Below are positions 17,201 to 30,418 of a DNA stretch of 48,712 nucleotides, piece by piece. A program made the position numbers and the translations under genes. The stretch spans positions 1 through 48,712 of the forward strand of contig JBILGU010000021.1 of the NCBI GenBank assembly GCA_044350805.1, given 5' to 3'. Within the stretch, counting starts at the first letter, position 1. The number at the start of each line of letters is the position of its first letter. The notes under the pieces are model-generated. The model saw only the letters and a list, made by a program, of their open reading frames with translations, did no database searches and was not told the DNA's origin. The stretch is from UBA6136 sp044350805. Its GTDB lineage: Bacteria > Pseudomonadota > Gammaproteobacteria > Methylococcales > Methylococcaceae.

Positions 17201-17258
17201 GCTGATCCTCCAGGGTTAAGCCTTTGCCGAGCAATAGATCCAAAGGATAGCGCCTGGT

Positions 17259-17275
17259 ACGACGCTTCATGTCGC
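17259..17275. promoter_or_regulatory. Imperfect operator-like palindrome upstream of the YqiA-like gene
   Basis: ACGACG-N5-TGTCGC: the right arm is perfect and the left arm differs at its two ends. Position and spacing match the other copies. Confidence 0.42.
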
Positions 17276-17413
17276 TATCCCGTGCGATTATTTCGATTCG
17301 AGGGGGTTATCCCGCCCTTATCAATTCTGAATTAGACGATTAGGTTCTGATGACGGAGAATCATTCAACATTGCCGATCTTCCAAGCATCGATTTTAAAG
17401 TGAGAGGGATGTC

Positions 17414-17761
17414 ATGATTCAGCGAATCGAAGTAGATAGCTTCTTTGAAGTGCCCCTGGCGTGCCCTTTCTGTTCTCAGACTGTGATAAAGGCGGTGAGC
17501 GAGGATGATGCAGAGTTCACCCCATGCCCACATACGTTGTTTATCGCGTCAGATCACGGTTTTGAGTATCGCTCTGCTGCTTTTGATCAGCTAGGCATTG
17601 ACGAGATGGAGTCTGATTTCGATGAGCTTGATGATGACCTCTGTGGCATTGATGGCATCACTGACAGGGTGGATATTCCTGGGGCTGTGAAATATGTCTA
17701 TTATGAGGCTGCGCCTTCATTTATGGGAGGGTATTGTGGGTTTGCGCCGGATGAAGGCTGA
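17414..17761 (+). CDS. Hypothetical acidic protein with a CxxC zinc-like motif, 115 aa
   Basis: No family recognised. 'LACPFCSQTV' plus a later 'FTPCPHTLF' could form a small zinc site. The middle is very acidic ('MESDFDELDDDL'). The ATG at 17414 follows GAGAGGGATGTC, an acceptable ribosome binding site. No signal peptide or membrane helix. It is the last ordinary gene before the A/T-rich defence island; a 31-codon ORF follows after 3 bp. Confidence 0.66.
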   Translation: MIQRIEVDSFFEVPLACPFCSQTVIKAVSEDDAEFTPCPHTLFIASDHGFEYRSAAFDQLGIDEMESDFDELDDDLCGIDGITDRVDIPGAVKYVYYEAAPSFMGGYCGFAPDEG

Positions 17762-17764
17762 GTT

Positions 17765-17860
17765 ATGAAAGAGTTCTTAACGAATCATCGCAATCTTATC
17801 GATGAGCTCACCATATCTTCCCTAAAGATACTCCGCGCGCTGATGGAATGGCCGCTCTAA
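17765..17860 (+). CDS. Very small ORF, 31 aa, possibly a truncated gene at the island edge
   Basis: ATG at 17765, three bases after the previous stop; it ends at TAA 17858-17860. The peptide ('MKEFLTNHRNLIDELTISSL' followed by 11 residues) looks amphipathic and protein-like. Sequence beyond the stop turns A/T-rich and noncoding until 17942. It may be a genuine coupled small protein or the surviving N-terminus of a gene cut when the island arrived. Confidence 0.3.
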   Translation: MKEFLTNHRNLIDELTISSLKILRALMEWPL

Positions 17861-17941
17861 ATAAGATAATATACACCGATCATAATAATCTTTCGCCCTT
17901 CAGAACATGAAGATCTTGAGTGGAAACTACTAATTATTACT

Positions 17942-19852
17942 ATGGCCTCTATCCATCCTCTTTATAAGACAATAGACCAGCTACTAAAGAAGCCATTCTC
18001 TATTGATGAGTATCAGCGAGAGTACAAATGGAGCATTAGCAATATAGATGACTTGCTGGACGATCTTCTGGGGAAGTTTCAAAGCTGCTATCGGGCTGGC
18101 GATGCAACAGATAAAGTAAGAGGTTATGAGGATTACTTTCTTGGATCTGTCATTGTGACGACCCGAAACGACAGAAGTTTCCTGATAGATGGTCAGCAAC
18201 GTGTAACATCACTTACTTTACTATTAATATATCTACATCGCGTAACTATACGGCTTCAACGTGCGATGATAGAGAACCATCGTGACGCAGAACAGGAGGT
18301 TTATTCCACCCTAAATCGTGAGATTGCACCACTTATCTACGGAAACGATCTTGGAACTCTCAAATTTAATCTTGATATACCAGAACGGCATACAGTATTA
18401 AAAGCGCTTTTTGATGGGGCGGCCTTTACGCCAGATGGTAAGGATGAATCAATCCAAAACATGTATGAGCGTTATCAACAAATTGAGTCCCGCGCTCTTG
18501 ATGAAGAGCTTGGTGACGCCCTCCCGCATTTCATCTACTGGCTCCTTACGAAGGTTGGGCTAATAGAAATTGCCACGAGCAACGATAATTACGCTTACGC
18601 AATCTTCGAAACCATGAATGATCGGGGCAAGCCGCTAAGCCCCATTGATATGTTCAAGGCGTATCTACTTGCACCAGTTGAAGATCCCAATCACCGGCGT
18701 AATGCAAATCAGGTTTGGAAGCAGCAAGTCCGCGCCCTAATTTCTGCTAGTGGCGAATCAGAAAAGGACAGGGACGCGAATTGCATTAAGGCATGGTTAA
18801 GGGCGCAATACGCCGAGAGCATCCGCGATCGACAGGCGGATTCTTCCGATAAAGACTGGGAGCTTATCGGCAAGTTCCATCGCTGGTCACGAGATAACCA
18901 CGCTAGACTCAATCTTGGAAATGAATCAAGCAATCTACGGTTCATTCATGACGACTTTCCATTCTTTGCGAAAGCCTATAATCTCATTCTAAATGCGAGT
19001 GAAGTATATACGAAGGGATTAGAGTCAGTTTTCTATGTGGCCAACAACGAGTTCACCTGGCAAAATACGGTACTGCTTTCCCCCCTATGCGCATCGGACG
19101 ATGCAGATACGGTCAGAAAAAAGATTCAAGTTACAGCAACGTATATCGATATTTGGCTGATTCGCCGTGTTGTTAATTATGTTCGAATAGGCTATTCCAG
19201 CACATCATACGCAATGTTCAAGCTTTGCGTCGATATCCGTCGGAAATCGTTGGAGGATCTCGTATCAACTCTATCAGAAAGACTGAAGATAGATGATATT
19301 ACCTTCGAAGGGTATAAATCAAGACAGCGACTTGGTCTTGATGACTTTGGACTTAATCAGTTCTCAAGAAGATATATTGCGCATATCCTGGCACGAATCA
19401 CCTCCTACGTTGAGACTGAATCTGGTCAACCTGATCTATTTCCCAGCTATGTGGATAGACAGCTACAGAATTCGTTCGACATCGAGCATATATGGCCCAA
19501 TGATTATCAGAGGTATCAAGCTGACTTCTCTGATCAGGCTGACTTTCAACGGATTAGAGGACATATTGCCAGTTTATTATTGCTTCCAGCGGACGTGAAC
19601 CGCAGTCTCCAGGACAAGTCTTTTGAACAAAAGGTATCAAAGTACGGAAGTCAAAACCTCTTCGCAGCGAGCCTCTACGAAGCGACTTATCGTAACCAAC
19701 CTCAGTTCCTCAACTTCAAGCAGCGCAACTCTCTTGCATTTGAGCCGACAGCAACGTTTGGAAAAAAAGAACAAAATCAAAGGCGCGAACTAGTCACTCA
19801 ACTGGTCAATTTGATTTGGTCGCCAGAAAGGTTGAGAGCGGCTGCAGAATAA
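17942..19852 (+). CDS. GmrSD-type DUF262/DUF1524 nuclease (type IV restriction-like)
   Basis: A 636-residue single-chain protein. N-terminal DUF262: 'YQREYKW' (24-30), 'LIDGQQRVTSL' (DGQQR 83-87, the ParB/sulfiredoxin-like nucleotide-hydrolysis motif) and 'IFETMNDRGKPLSPIDMFKA'. C-terminal DUF1524: an HNH-like 'FDIEHIWPN' (H516) with a downstream 'LLPADVNRSLQDKSFEQK'. Family members such as GmrSD and BrxU cleave modified phage DNA using NTP. The gene is A/T-rich relative to its neighbours and has no clear ribosome binding site near the ATG. It stands 64 bp from the convergent integrase gene. An intact defence gene is likely; the modification it targets is unknown. Confidence 0.9.
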   Translation: MASIHPLYKTIDQLLKKPFSIDEYQREYKWSISNIDDLLDDLLGKFQSCYRAGDATDKVRGYEDYFLGSVIVTTRNDRSFLIDGQQRVTSLTLLLIYLHRVTIRLQRAMIENHRDAEQEVYSTLNREIAPLIYGNDLGTLKFNLDIPERHTVLKALFDGAAFTPDGKDESIQNMYERYQQIESRALDEELGDALPHFIYWLLTKVGLIEIATSNDNYAYAIFETMNDRGKPLSPIDMFKAYLLAPVEDPNHRRNANQVWKQQVRALISASGESEKDRDANCIKAWLRAQYAESIRDRQADSSDKDWELIGKFHRWSRDNHARLNLGNESSNLRFIHDDFPFFAKAYNLILNASEVYTKGLESVFYVANNEFTWQNTVLLSPLCASDDADTVRKKIQVTATYIDIWLIRRVVNYVRIGYSSTSYAMFKLCVDIRRKSLEDLVSTLSERLKIDDITFEGYKSRQRLGLDDFGLNQFSRRYIAHILARITSYVETESGQPDLFPSYVDRQLQNSFDIEHIWPNDYQRYQADFSDQADFQRIRGHIASLLLLPADVNRSLQDKSFEQKVSKYGSQNLFAASLYEATYRNQPQFLNFKQRNSLAFEPTATFGKKEQNQRRELVTQLVNLIWSPERLRAAAE

Positions 19853-19916
19853 GAATTCAAGAGATCGAGGCTGAAACATGTGACTTCCATCGCCACGGGT
19901 AAATATTTGGGTTCTT

Positions 19917-20876
19917 TCAGATCAATATTCGTTCTACCTCATCCAGCGAGACCTGATCATCTCTTCGATCATAAAGCCCAGTAGTGCGAGCCGATTCATG
20001 ATTAGCCATCTGCTGGGCAATTTCGAGCTTTCCGCCATTCTTGAGATATTCCGTAATACCGGTAGCGCGGAATGAGTGATTGCCGACCTGGGTCCAGATT
20101 CCAGCCTGTGCAGCCCGCCGCCGAATCATTCGATAGGCATCAGGTTGCGACATGGGGCGTTCCGTTAGCTGCCCACCTCGCTTGGTCGCTGTTCTGAAGA
20201 GAACATCCTTAGGCCCTCCAACAAGTCCGGCACCCTCTAGATACTCTTGAAGATAGGTTTCCAAACTGTGGTGACAGGGCATTTCATGTCGCTTTCCACC
20301 TTTTTCGTGGAGACGCACCCACGTTCGTTTCCCTTGGATGTATACATCCTCTACCCGCATTTTTAGTGCGGCACCGACGCGAGCAAAGGTGTAGACCATC
20401 AGTGCGATGAGGGCTCGATCGCGGAGAGCCATCGGTGAGTCAGGAATGATGGAATCAAGTAAAGCCCGCGCTTCCTCAGCGGTTAGGACCGGGGTTTTCC
20501 CCTTTTTGACGGAATGCTTTGGCCCCCGAACAGGACTAGCGGGGTTAACCGCCAGAACCTGACCCACGACCAGCCAGTTGAATAGCATCCGAATCGCTGC
20601 AAGATGCTGCTTGACTGAAGGCGCAGCGAGACGATCCTGAAGGGTTTCGATGTAGGCCGCGATATGGACGGGTTCGATGTCGCGAAGTTCTGTAAATCCG
20701 TTGAGCTCGCACCAAGTCCCAAACTCCTGTGCGGCATGTGCGTATGCCTTTCGCGTATTGGGATTACGAATATGCGCTGTAAAAAACTCGATGAAGCGCT
20801 TTGCCGCAGTCTGATCCGGAACGAACAGCTTAGGTAGGTTCTCTAGCCCAATGATCTGTAATGCTTTTCCAGTCAT
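19917..20876 (-). CDS. Tyrosine recombinase / integrase
   Basis: A 319-residue tyrosine recombinase: N-terminal SAM-like core-binding domain (~20-105) and C-terminal catalytic domain. The catalytic residues are visible: R166 ('FARVGA'), K in 'HEKGGKRHEM', H267-x-x-R270 ('NHSFRATG'), H293 ('ANHESARTT') and the nucleophile Y302 ('GLYDRR'). It is XerC/D-like in length and lacks the arm-binding domain of lambdoid integrases. It lies between the GmrSD-type gene and the type I R-M operon, so it is probably the enzyme that moved this island. An inverted repeat at 20906-20925 sits 30-49 bp upstream. Confidence 0.93.
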   Translation of the reverse strand: MTGKALQIIGLENLPKLFVPDQTAAKRFIEFFTAHIRNPNTRKAYAHAAQEFGTWCELNGFTELRDIEPVHIAAYIETLQDRLAAPSVKQHLAAIRMLFNWLVVGQVLAVNPASPVRGPKHSVKKGKTPVLTAEEARALLDSIIPDSPMALRDRALIALMVYTFARVGAALKMRVEDVYIQGKRTWVRLHEKGGKRHEMPCHHSLETYLQEYLEGAGLVGGPKDVLFRTATKRGGQLTERPMSQPDAYRMIRRRAAQAGIWTQVGNHSFRATGITEYLKNGGKLEIAQQMANHESARTTGLYDRRDDQVSLDEVERILI

Positions 20877-20905
20877 GCGCCCTACTCTTTACGGATACTC
20901 AATGT

Positions 20906-20925
20906 ATGATAACGTCCTTTATCAT
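20906..20925. promoter_or_regulatory. Inverted repeat upstream of the integrase
   Basis: ATGATAA (20906-20912) and TTATCAT (20919-20925) with six bases between. It could be an operator of the integrase promoter or a recombinase-binding site. No matching sequence was found at the other island edge. Confidence 0.35.
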
Positions 20926-21040
20926 GCACTGGAAGTCCACATTTCAAACGCCCAAATCAACCAATCAGATTCTCCAGGCCACCTTTAAGGGCATTATGAA
21001 CCCCGGACTTTGTCAGATTGCAGACCGCTAGGCAGGCTCT

Positions 21041-24190
<3,150 letters not shown>

Positions 24191-24191
24191 T

Positions 24192-25367
24192 TCAGTGCCC
24201 TCTGAATTCGTCCAAAAAATCGGTTAGGGCTGACTGATCCTCCGCACTCAAGTGATCCTCAACAATTCGAATCCACACAGCACCCGCGGGCGATCTAATG
24301 ATCTCGAGACTTTGTGAGATCCAACCAAACGTTGCAATCGCACCCGTCTCATCGAGAACTCCAACTTTGCTTCCTCCGGCGATAAGTTCCAAGAGGGAGT
24401 AGCATTTTCGTTGCCCCAGCTTGGTATTGCAGATTGCGTGCCCCCACGCAACGTTTTGGGGAATGTGTTCAATGTCGGAGTACGTCAGCGGAACCATATG
24501 GAAGAGGTTTACCACCGTTGATCTCGTTGCATTTTCAACTTGTTCAGAGGCGTTTAGGAGTGATGCCTCGTCTGCAAATGACACTTGATCGTGCAACTCC
24601 GAATACTTGATATGCTTCATGCAAAGTGGGCATGAGGTATGGCCACTACGCAGCAAGCCCATCGCCTCCCACTTTCGGGGATTAAATAGCCCCGCGTCAT
24701 GAATAATTTCCTCAAGGTGCCGCGCTTGTGCCGCAACGTAAGGACTATCGACCGTATGCGCCGTTAACCAGGCCAGCATGCACTTGGCTAGATAGTTGGT
24801 GTTTTCCGTTGCGTACTCAGGCGCGAATATCCCTTGCGGCGGGCCTTCGGTTCTCGCCGCGTTAGTGCCATGTGTCGCTATTCTCAGTACGTAATCTCCA
24901 ACATCCATTGCTCCAGCCACGCGTTCTGTGACCGGTTGGCCATTCAGTAGCAGTGACCGAATGCGCCATCCAGCGAGGGGCGGGAAGTTGGCAAGCTGGC
25001 TGTGCGTCCGATACAAAACGAAAGCGTTTGCGCCAACCTGGGGCGCATCAGGTTGGCTGAATTCTGCCTTTACTTGGCCAGGGCCGTCGAAATACTGATC
25101 TGGAAAAAGACGGAAAACGTAACCATCCTGATAACTGGCAAGGGGTGCTTGCGCACGGCGTTCATAGGGCACGATTACTTTGTTGCTGCGAAGCACATGA
25201 TTTTGATATGCGCCCTTTGCTCCACCACGAGGTGTAGCGAAACCCGCCTTGGATAGTTTGTCCTTATCCTTTGTCCCCATAAACGCCCAAGGATCGTGAG
25301 GATATGGATTGTGTAGGCCACGATGGCCTGATGATTTCCGGCACCCATCTTGTAGGCATAAGATCAT
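24192..25367 (-). CDS. HNH (treble-clef) nuclease resembling BstXI-type restriction enzymes
   Basis: A 391-residue protein between hsdS and hsdR, overlapping hsdS by 4 bp (ATGA). An N-terminal C4/C9/H15/H19 cluster ('CLQDGCRKSSGHRGLH') looks zinc-binding. The C-terminal half has 'TSCPLCMKHIKY' (C246, C249), 'VNLFHMVPLTYSDIEHIPQN' (H290, H301, N305) and 'WGHAICNTKL' (H310, C313), a zinc-stabilised HNH active site. The central 'NAFVLYRTHSQL' region and overall plan resemble BstXI-family endonucleases as I remember them. Type I operons do not normally encode a second nuclease here. It could add cleavage, act on unmodified DNA protected by the same methylase, or be a passenger. No separate methylase for it is visible. 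Confidence 0.68.
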   Translation of the reverse strand: MILCLQDGCRKSSGHRGLHNPYPHDPWAFMGTKDKDKLSKAGFATPRGGAKGAYQNHVLRSNKVIVPYERRAQAPLASYQDGYVFRLFPDQYFDGPGQVKAEFSQPDAPQVGANAFVLYRTHSQLANFPPLAGWRIRSLLLNGQPVTERVAGAMDVGDYVLRIATHGTNAARTEGPPQGIFAPEYATENTNYLAKCMLAWLTAHTVDSPYVAAQARHLEEIIHDAGLFNPRKWEAMGLLRSGHTSCPLCMKHIKYSELHDQVSFADEASLLNASEQVENATRSTVVNLFHMVPLTYSDIEHIPQNVAWGHAICNTKLGQRKCYSLLELIAGGSKVGVLDETGAIATFGWISQSLEIIRSPAGAVWIRIVEDHLSAEDQSALTDFLDEFRGH

Positions 25368-26045
25368 GCGCCGCCTCCAGCGAACCGTCCCGAGAGAATT
25401 ATTGGGAGCAGCGCCGAATAAAAGTGGTCGATTCGATCACGTAGCTTCTGAAGCTTCAGGACATCTGCAACTTCAATCGCAGAGTGGGACGTGGCATCCA
25501 GGCATAGTGCCAGTTGCTTTGCAGCGGAAATGGTGCGAAGTATCTCTTTCTGCCGCTCAACCGAAGGCACGGCAATTTGGAACTCAAATAGATCACCTTT
25601 GTAGAGCTCAGGATAGGTAGATCCGTTGGCTACAGCATCAAGATACTTCTTGTTGGCGACAAGCCAGTAAGCCAGATACGTCGGTAAGAGTTTGTCACCG
25701 CAGATGAAGTTGAGAAACCCTTGATTCGTACACATCGGAACTGTCGAAATTGCAACGGCACCAACTGGGGCTCTTTTTGTAAGCATTACCGTTCCAATTG
25801 GCATCAACTTAGCTGCGCTTGATTGAACTCCCAATTGGGTAATATTGCGCTCGGTGCTGGAAACGTAGAGGGCACCATTACCTCTCGTTATCTCCTTGGG
25901 TGTCAACCAAGGAACATCACCGTCCCAATACTCATCCACGGTTGTGCTGGGGGTCCCACCGCTTTCGACTCTTTCAATGAAGCTGGAGCCGCTCTTAGGT
26001 TCGAGCGTGATAATTTTCCACCCAGAAGGGTGGTCCAGGAATGCT

Positions 26046-26053
<8 letters not shown>
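25364..26053 (-). CDS. hsdS: Type I R-M specificity subunit HsdS, half-size
   Basis: 229 residues with a single target-recognition domain ('GGTPSTTVDEYWDGDVPWLT', then 'LTKRAPVGAVAIST') and one helical conserved region ('SVERQKEILRTISAAKQLAL'). Standard HsdS has two TRDs and about 400 residues. Half-size forms work as dimers and give a symmetric, interrupted palindromic target. Start 26053 is chosen because GAGGAGCTCTTTC precedes that ATG, which overlaps the end of hsdM by 8 bp; the frame extends further to 26089. No second TRD gene or inverted copy was seen nearby. Confidence 0.88.
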
Positions 26054-27593
<1,540 letters not shown>

Positions 27594-27654
27594 ATCGTTT
27601 TTTCCATTGCAGCGATGCCATTAGCGAGCTATTGGGTCGTTAGATCTCGCGAAT

Positions 27655-27870
27655 TTATTCCTGATGACTGCCAAAGGCCTTAGTAGCCACCGACTGCTGG
27701 TTGATCCAGATATTGATGTCTGCACGCGAAAATCGCCACACACCTCCTACCTTGAAGGCAGGAATCTTCTTAGCTCCAGCCAACCGGTAAATGGTCCGCT
27801 CAGTGACCTTCAAATATGCAGCCACTTCGGCCAGGGTCAGGACGCCTTCGCTGGACGTGTTTTGAGTCAT
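27655..27870 (-). CDS. Excisionase/MerR-like helix-turn-helix protein
   Basis: 71 residues with the HTH_17/excisionase layout: 'LTLAEVAAYLKVTERTIYRL' followed by 'AGAKKIPAFKVGGVWRFSRA' and 'INIWINQ'. Such proteins bend DNA to steer integrase toward excision or act as small transcription factors. It is immediately upstream of hsdM on the same strand, so control of R-M expression or of island excision is plausible. Complete by length. Confidence 0.86.
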   Translation of the reverse strand: MTQNTSSEGVLTLAEVAAYLKVTERTIYRLAGAKKIPAFKVGGVWRFSRADINIWINQQSVATKAFGSHQE

Positions 27871-27901
27871 TTTGGAGTTCTCTTGGTCAATTCTTTCTAA
27901 T

Positions 27902-28066
27902 CTAGTGCAAAGTTTTCAGGCCTACAACGACCCTTTGGCCAGGTTTCACGCTGTTAAGATCCGCGCTAGAGGCAGTTGCCTTGGCTTTTTGTCCATTAAG
28001 ATCAATGTCTTGTTTTCGCATCTGTGCATTTGCAGCCCGAAAAGCATCCCAGCCCTTAGATTTAAG
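27902..28066 (-). pseudogene. C-terminal fragment of an unidentified gene
   Basis: Between an in-frame TAA (28067-28069) and a TAG (27902-27904) the minus strand reads a protein-like stretch containing 'GWDAFRAANAQMRKQDIDLN' and 'KPGQRVVVGLKTLH'. An internal ATG could start only 37 residues, and no ribosome binding site is evident. I read it as the tail of a gene whose front is lost. It lies 31 bp beyond the start of the HTH gene, in the degenerate right part of the island. Family unknown. Confidence 0.35.
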
Positions 28067-28104
28067 TTAGCAGCTGGCAGGTGCTATCGCGCACGAAGAG
28101 TGCT

Positions 28105-28182
28105 TTCACGCCACGCCGGCTTGGCGTGAACTTCTACCGACCCAAGACTGCATCTCCACCAGGCAACGTGGCCTGTCTTGGG
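28105..28182. repeat. Two inverted repeats in noncoding DNA at the island's right part
   Basis: TTCACGCCA (28105-28113) pairs with TGGCGTGAA (28122-28130), a 9-bp stem. CCCAAGAC (28141-28148) pairs with GTCTTGGG (28175-28182). Both lie directly upstream of the dead endonuclease gene at 28191. They may be terminators, recombinase sites or remnants of a mobile-element end. Confidence 0.45.
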
Positions 28183-28190
28183 AATCTGCG

Positions 28191-28570
28191 ATGCACGTGC
28201 CTCGCTTACCCATAATCCCGTCCCAACTGCTCAAGCAATATCATGTCAAGGATGTCGGAGACACCCGCTTCCGCGCCTGCGCACGACTGCCGCAGTTGAT
28301 GTGGCGGGAAGATCAGCAAACTAACGAGTAAGACCGCTGCCCCGGTAGCCGCATTGATAGATCATCGGGAACATTAGTGCGTAGCTTCCTTACGACTAGG
28401 ATCGCCAGGCTGGCTAAGTACGAGACGGTCTATCGTGAGTAGGGTGCCATGATCGAGGAAGAGCGTCTCTGGCATAAACTGCTCTCTAGCCAGCCAATGT
28501 GCTTCAACCTGTTCGGGGACATGAAAATGGATCTCTCTATGGCTACCCGGTTCTGGTCCGGCCTGTTACC
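28191..28570 (+). pseudogene. Decayed putative restriction-endonuclease gene (PGN_0703-like)
   Basis: A single frame can be followed from ATG 28191 to about 28570, interrupted by TAA (28329-28331) and TAG (28440-28442). Recognisable blocks are 'LLKQYHVKDVGDTRFRACAR', 'FLTTRIARLAKYETVYRE' and 'LLSSQPMCFNLFGDM' followed by 'MATRFWSGLLP'. From memory these match the N-terminal part of a family annotated as PGN_0703-like putative restriction endonucleases (~300 aa). The 3' part is missing: at ~28570 the sequence switches to rtcB in the opposite orientation. Two stops plus truncation mean it is dead. Family name is tentative; pseudogene status is solid. Confidence 0.66.
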
Positions 28571-29466
28571 TAAATCCCGTTCTCCCGCTCGAATTGCCCC
28601 CTTGCGTGTGAACCAGACATTTGCGCCGAAATGATGTTCGTGCGCGACATAATTGTGCTGACAATTGACGACCTCTGTGTCACCTCAAAGGGCGGCAAAT
28701 GCCGTCTGAGCGCAGCGAGAACTAGATCGAGCATGCACTGCCGATTCGCTTACGCATATTCCTGTGCCCAGTGAACCGCCTCTACATAATCATCAAAGTG
28801 ACTCGTGCCTTCCGGAAGGTATGCAAGATCGCGGTCCGGGAGCTGAATCATCCATTGCTCCATGTCCTTACGGGCCAGCTCAATGAAATAGTCCGCAATA
28901 GCATTTCCAATACCGCGGCTTCCGGAGTGGAGCATGATCCAAACCTGATTGCTTTCATCGAGACAAACCTCGATGAAGTGATTGCCGCCCCCCAGCGTTC
29001 CCATTTGATTCATCCATTTGGAGAACTTGCCGAAGGATTTAAGTAAAGCAGGGTGCCGGTCGGTGATGGCGGTAAGACCCGGTTCAAAAGGACGCACCGC
29101 ATCGACAAGAACACGGTCATCATTATGTTGTCCCCGTCCGACCGGGACGTCTCGCGTGATCTGATTGAAGACATTTTTCAATGACTTCTCATCCACCTCA
29201 TTCCCCGAAATCGACAACCGGGCAGCCAGCATGCCACACCCGATATCCAATCCCACGGCGGCTGGAATGATGGCTTTCTTGGTAGCAATGACAGATCCAA
29301 TCGTTGCGCCCATCCCCAGATGAACATCCGGCATGGCCGCAACGTGATGGTGGATAAAGGGAAGACTGGCGATATTGGAGAGTTGCTGGATCGATCGCTC
29401 GTCAACGTCCTGGGTCCAGACCTTTACGGGAACTCTCTGATCCTCAATGAGCTTTTGAATAGGCAT
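28568..29466 (-). pseudogene. rtcB: Decayed rtcB (RNA 3'-phosphate ligase), interrupted and truncated
   Basis: The intact frame 29466-28750 gives 238 residues of E. coli-type RtcB: metal/GTP motifs 'GLDIGCGM' (C77), 'GGGNHF' (159-164) and 'HSGSRGIG' (180-187), ending '...HWAQEYA' with TAA at 28750-28752. Homology continues past the stop: 'ANRQCMLDLVLAALR', then after a frameshift near 28690 'VNCQHNYVAHEHHFGANVWF' and 'TRKGAIRAGERDLG', ending at ~28568. The C-terminal quarter, including the histidine that carries GMP in E. coli (SHGAGR), is absent. RtcB ligates 2',3'-cyclic-phosphate RNA ends during repair; this copy cannot. It follows the HD gene by 32 bp. Confidence 0.92.
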
Positions 29467-29498
29467 AAATATCCTTCTTCGAGTAGAACTCTGGTCTG

Positions 29499-30041
29499 CT
29501 ATGAGGAAAGCTCACTGATCCGACCGTAAACCCGATCGAACTCATCCTCGAGAGCGGCATTCACCCCACGGAGACCATCGACAACCGACTTGGCCCACCG
29601 GAAATAATCTTCCTTCCGGGTGAGGGTCCATCCCGCAGGAGGGGAATCGAGAATGTCACGGAGATTGCAGATTTTGTCGGCGAGCTTTACGAGCTTCGCC
29701 TCCCTTGAAGCAAAAGGGGCACCCTGCACTTGAAGAAACTTCCGAGCAATCTTGGGAAGCCTCTTGTCATCGCTGACCTCCATGACAATCCGGGTAATCG
29801 TCTGACCAAAGGCCGTCTGAAGCTCTTTCGGTGTGGTGTCCGTATCTTCAAGCACATCGTGCAAGAAACCGGCCGCTAGGACATCCACGTCACAGACCCC
29901 GCCGGTTTCTCTTAATAAATGGACAAGAGCCCTTGGGTGTTCGATATAGGGTGTGCGGGCCGCATCTTTCCGGGTTTGCCCCTGATGGCGTCTTGCGGCG
30001 AAGCGCTCAGCCTCGAGAAGAATGAATTTTTGTGCGTTCAA
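29499..30041 (-). CDS. HD-domain (p)ppGpp hydrolase-like protein (MESH1/SpoT-type)
   Basis: 180 residues, close to the size of single-domain MESH1-type hydrolases. Metal ligands are H35 ('PYIEHPRALV'), H61-D62 ('AGFLHDVLEDT') and D122 ('LADKICNLRD'), which match the HD fold of RelA/SpoT hydrolases. Predicted reaction: removal of the 3' pyrophosphate from (p)ppGpp or a related nucleotide. Start: the frame reaches a TTG at 30077, but the TTG at 30041 has GGAGGG six bases before it and begins at the normal N-terminus ('NAQKFILLEAERFAARRHQG'), so it is preferred. It lies just upstream of the dead rtcB. Confidence 0.85.
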   Translation of the reverse strand: MNAQKFILLEAERFAARRHQGQTRKDAARTPYIEHPRALVHLLRETGGVCDVDVLAAGFLHDVLEDTDTTPKELQTAFGQTITRIVMEVSDDKRLPKIARKFLQVQGAPFASREAKLVKLADKICNLRDILDSPPAGWTLTRKEDYFRWAKSVVDGLRGVNAALEDEFDRVYGRISELSS

Positions 30042-30139
30042 GGAATACCCTCCAGCGATTGAAGTTCTGAACGGCAATCCCCTCAGCTCGGGTGAGCCTG
30101 ATGGGGCGTTTCTGGGATGAGCGCATCCTCTCAGATCAT

Positions 30140-30158
30140 GAGCTCATAGGATGAGCCT
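30140..30158. promoter_or_regulatory. Operator-like repeat GAGCTCA-N5-TGAGCCT, copy 1
   Basis: Inverted heptamers with one mismatch in the right arm (C for T at its sixth base, plus an end base) and spacer TAGGA. It is 261-279 bp upstream of the FG-GAP protein start and 99-117 bp beyond the HD-gene start. Confidence 0.5.
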
Positions 30159-30202
30159 ATAAAAAGAAATGCTTCAACGCCCTGCATAGAGCAGTCAAAG
30201 GC

Positions 30203-30221
30203 GAGCTCACTTCATGAGCTC
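30203..30221. promoter_or_regulatory. Operator-like palindrome GAGCTCA-N5-TGAGCTC, copy 2
   Basis: Perfect 7-bp arms with a 5-bp spacer (CTTCA), 198-216 bp upstream of the FG-GAP protein start. Together with 30140 and 32203 it defines a second operator-like family. Confidence 0.58.
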
Positions 30222-30418
30222 TACAGTTGATACCTTTTAACTTCGTCCAATAAATCACCCACTTCATGATGAACCGATCAATTCGGCTGATCAGTGGCCA
30301 GATTAGCGGTATGAATTCATGGCTTATGGATTCTGCATTGGACGATCAGAGCCAAAAAGAGAAAGATGACGAGTCGAAATGGAGCAATAGTCTCAGATCT
30401 CTCAGGGAGGATGTTGTT

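Larger units (their letters stand above)
30042..30418. other. Upstream region of the FG-GAP protein gene
   Basis: About 380 bp between divergent genes. It holds two GAGCTCA-N5-TGAGC palindromes (30140, 30203). The frame of the FG-GAP protein stays open back to an ATG at 30266, but that stretch lacks a signal peptide and a ribosome binding site, so it is treated as leader. No other gene seen. Confidence 0.5.
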
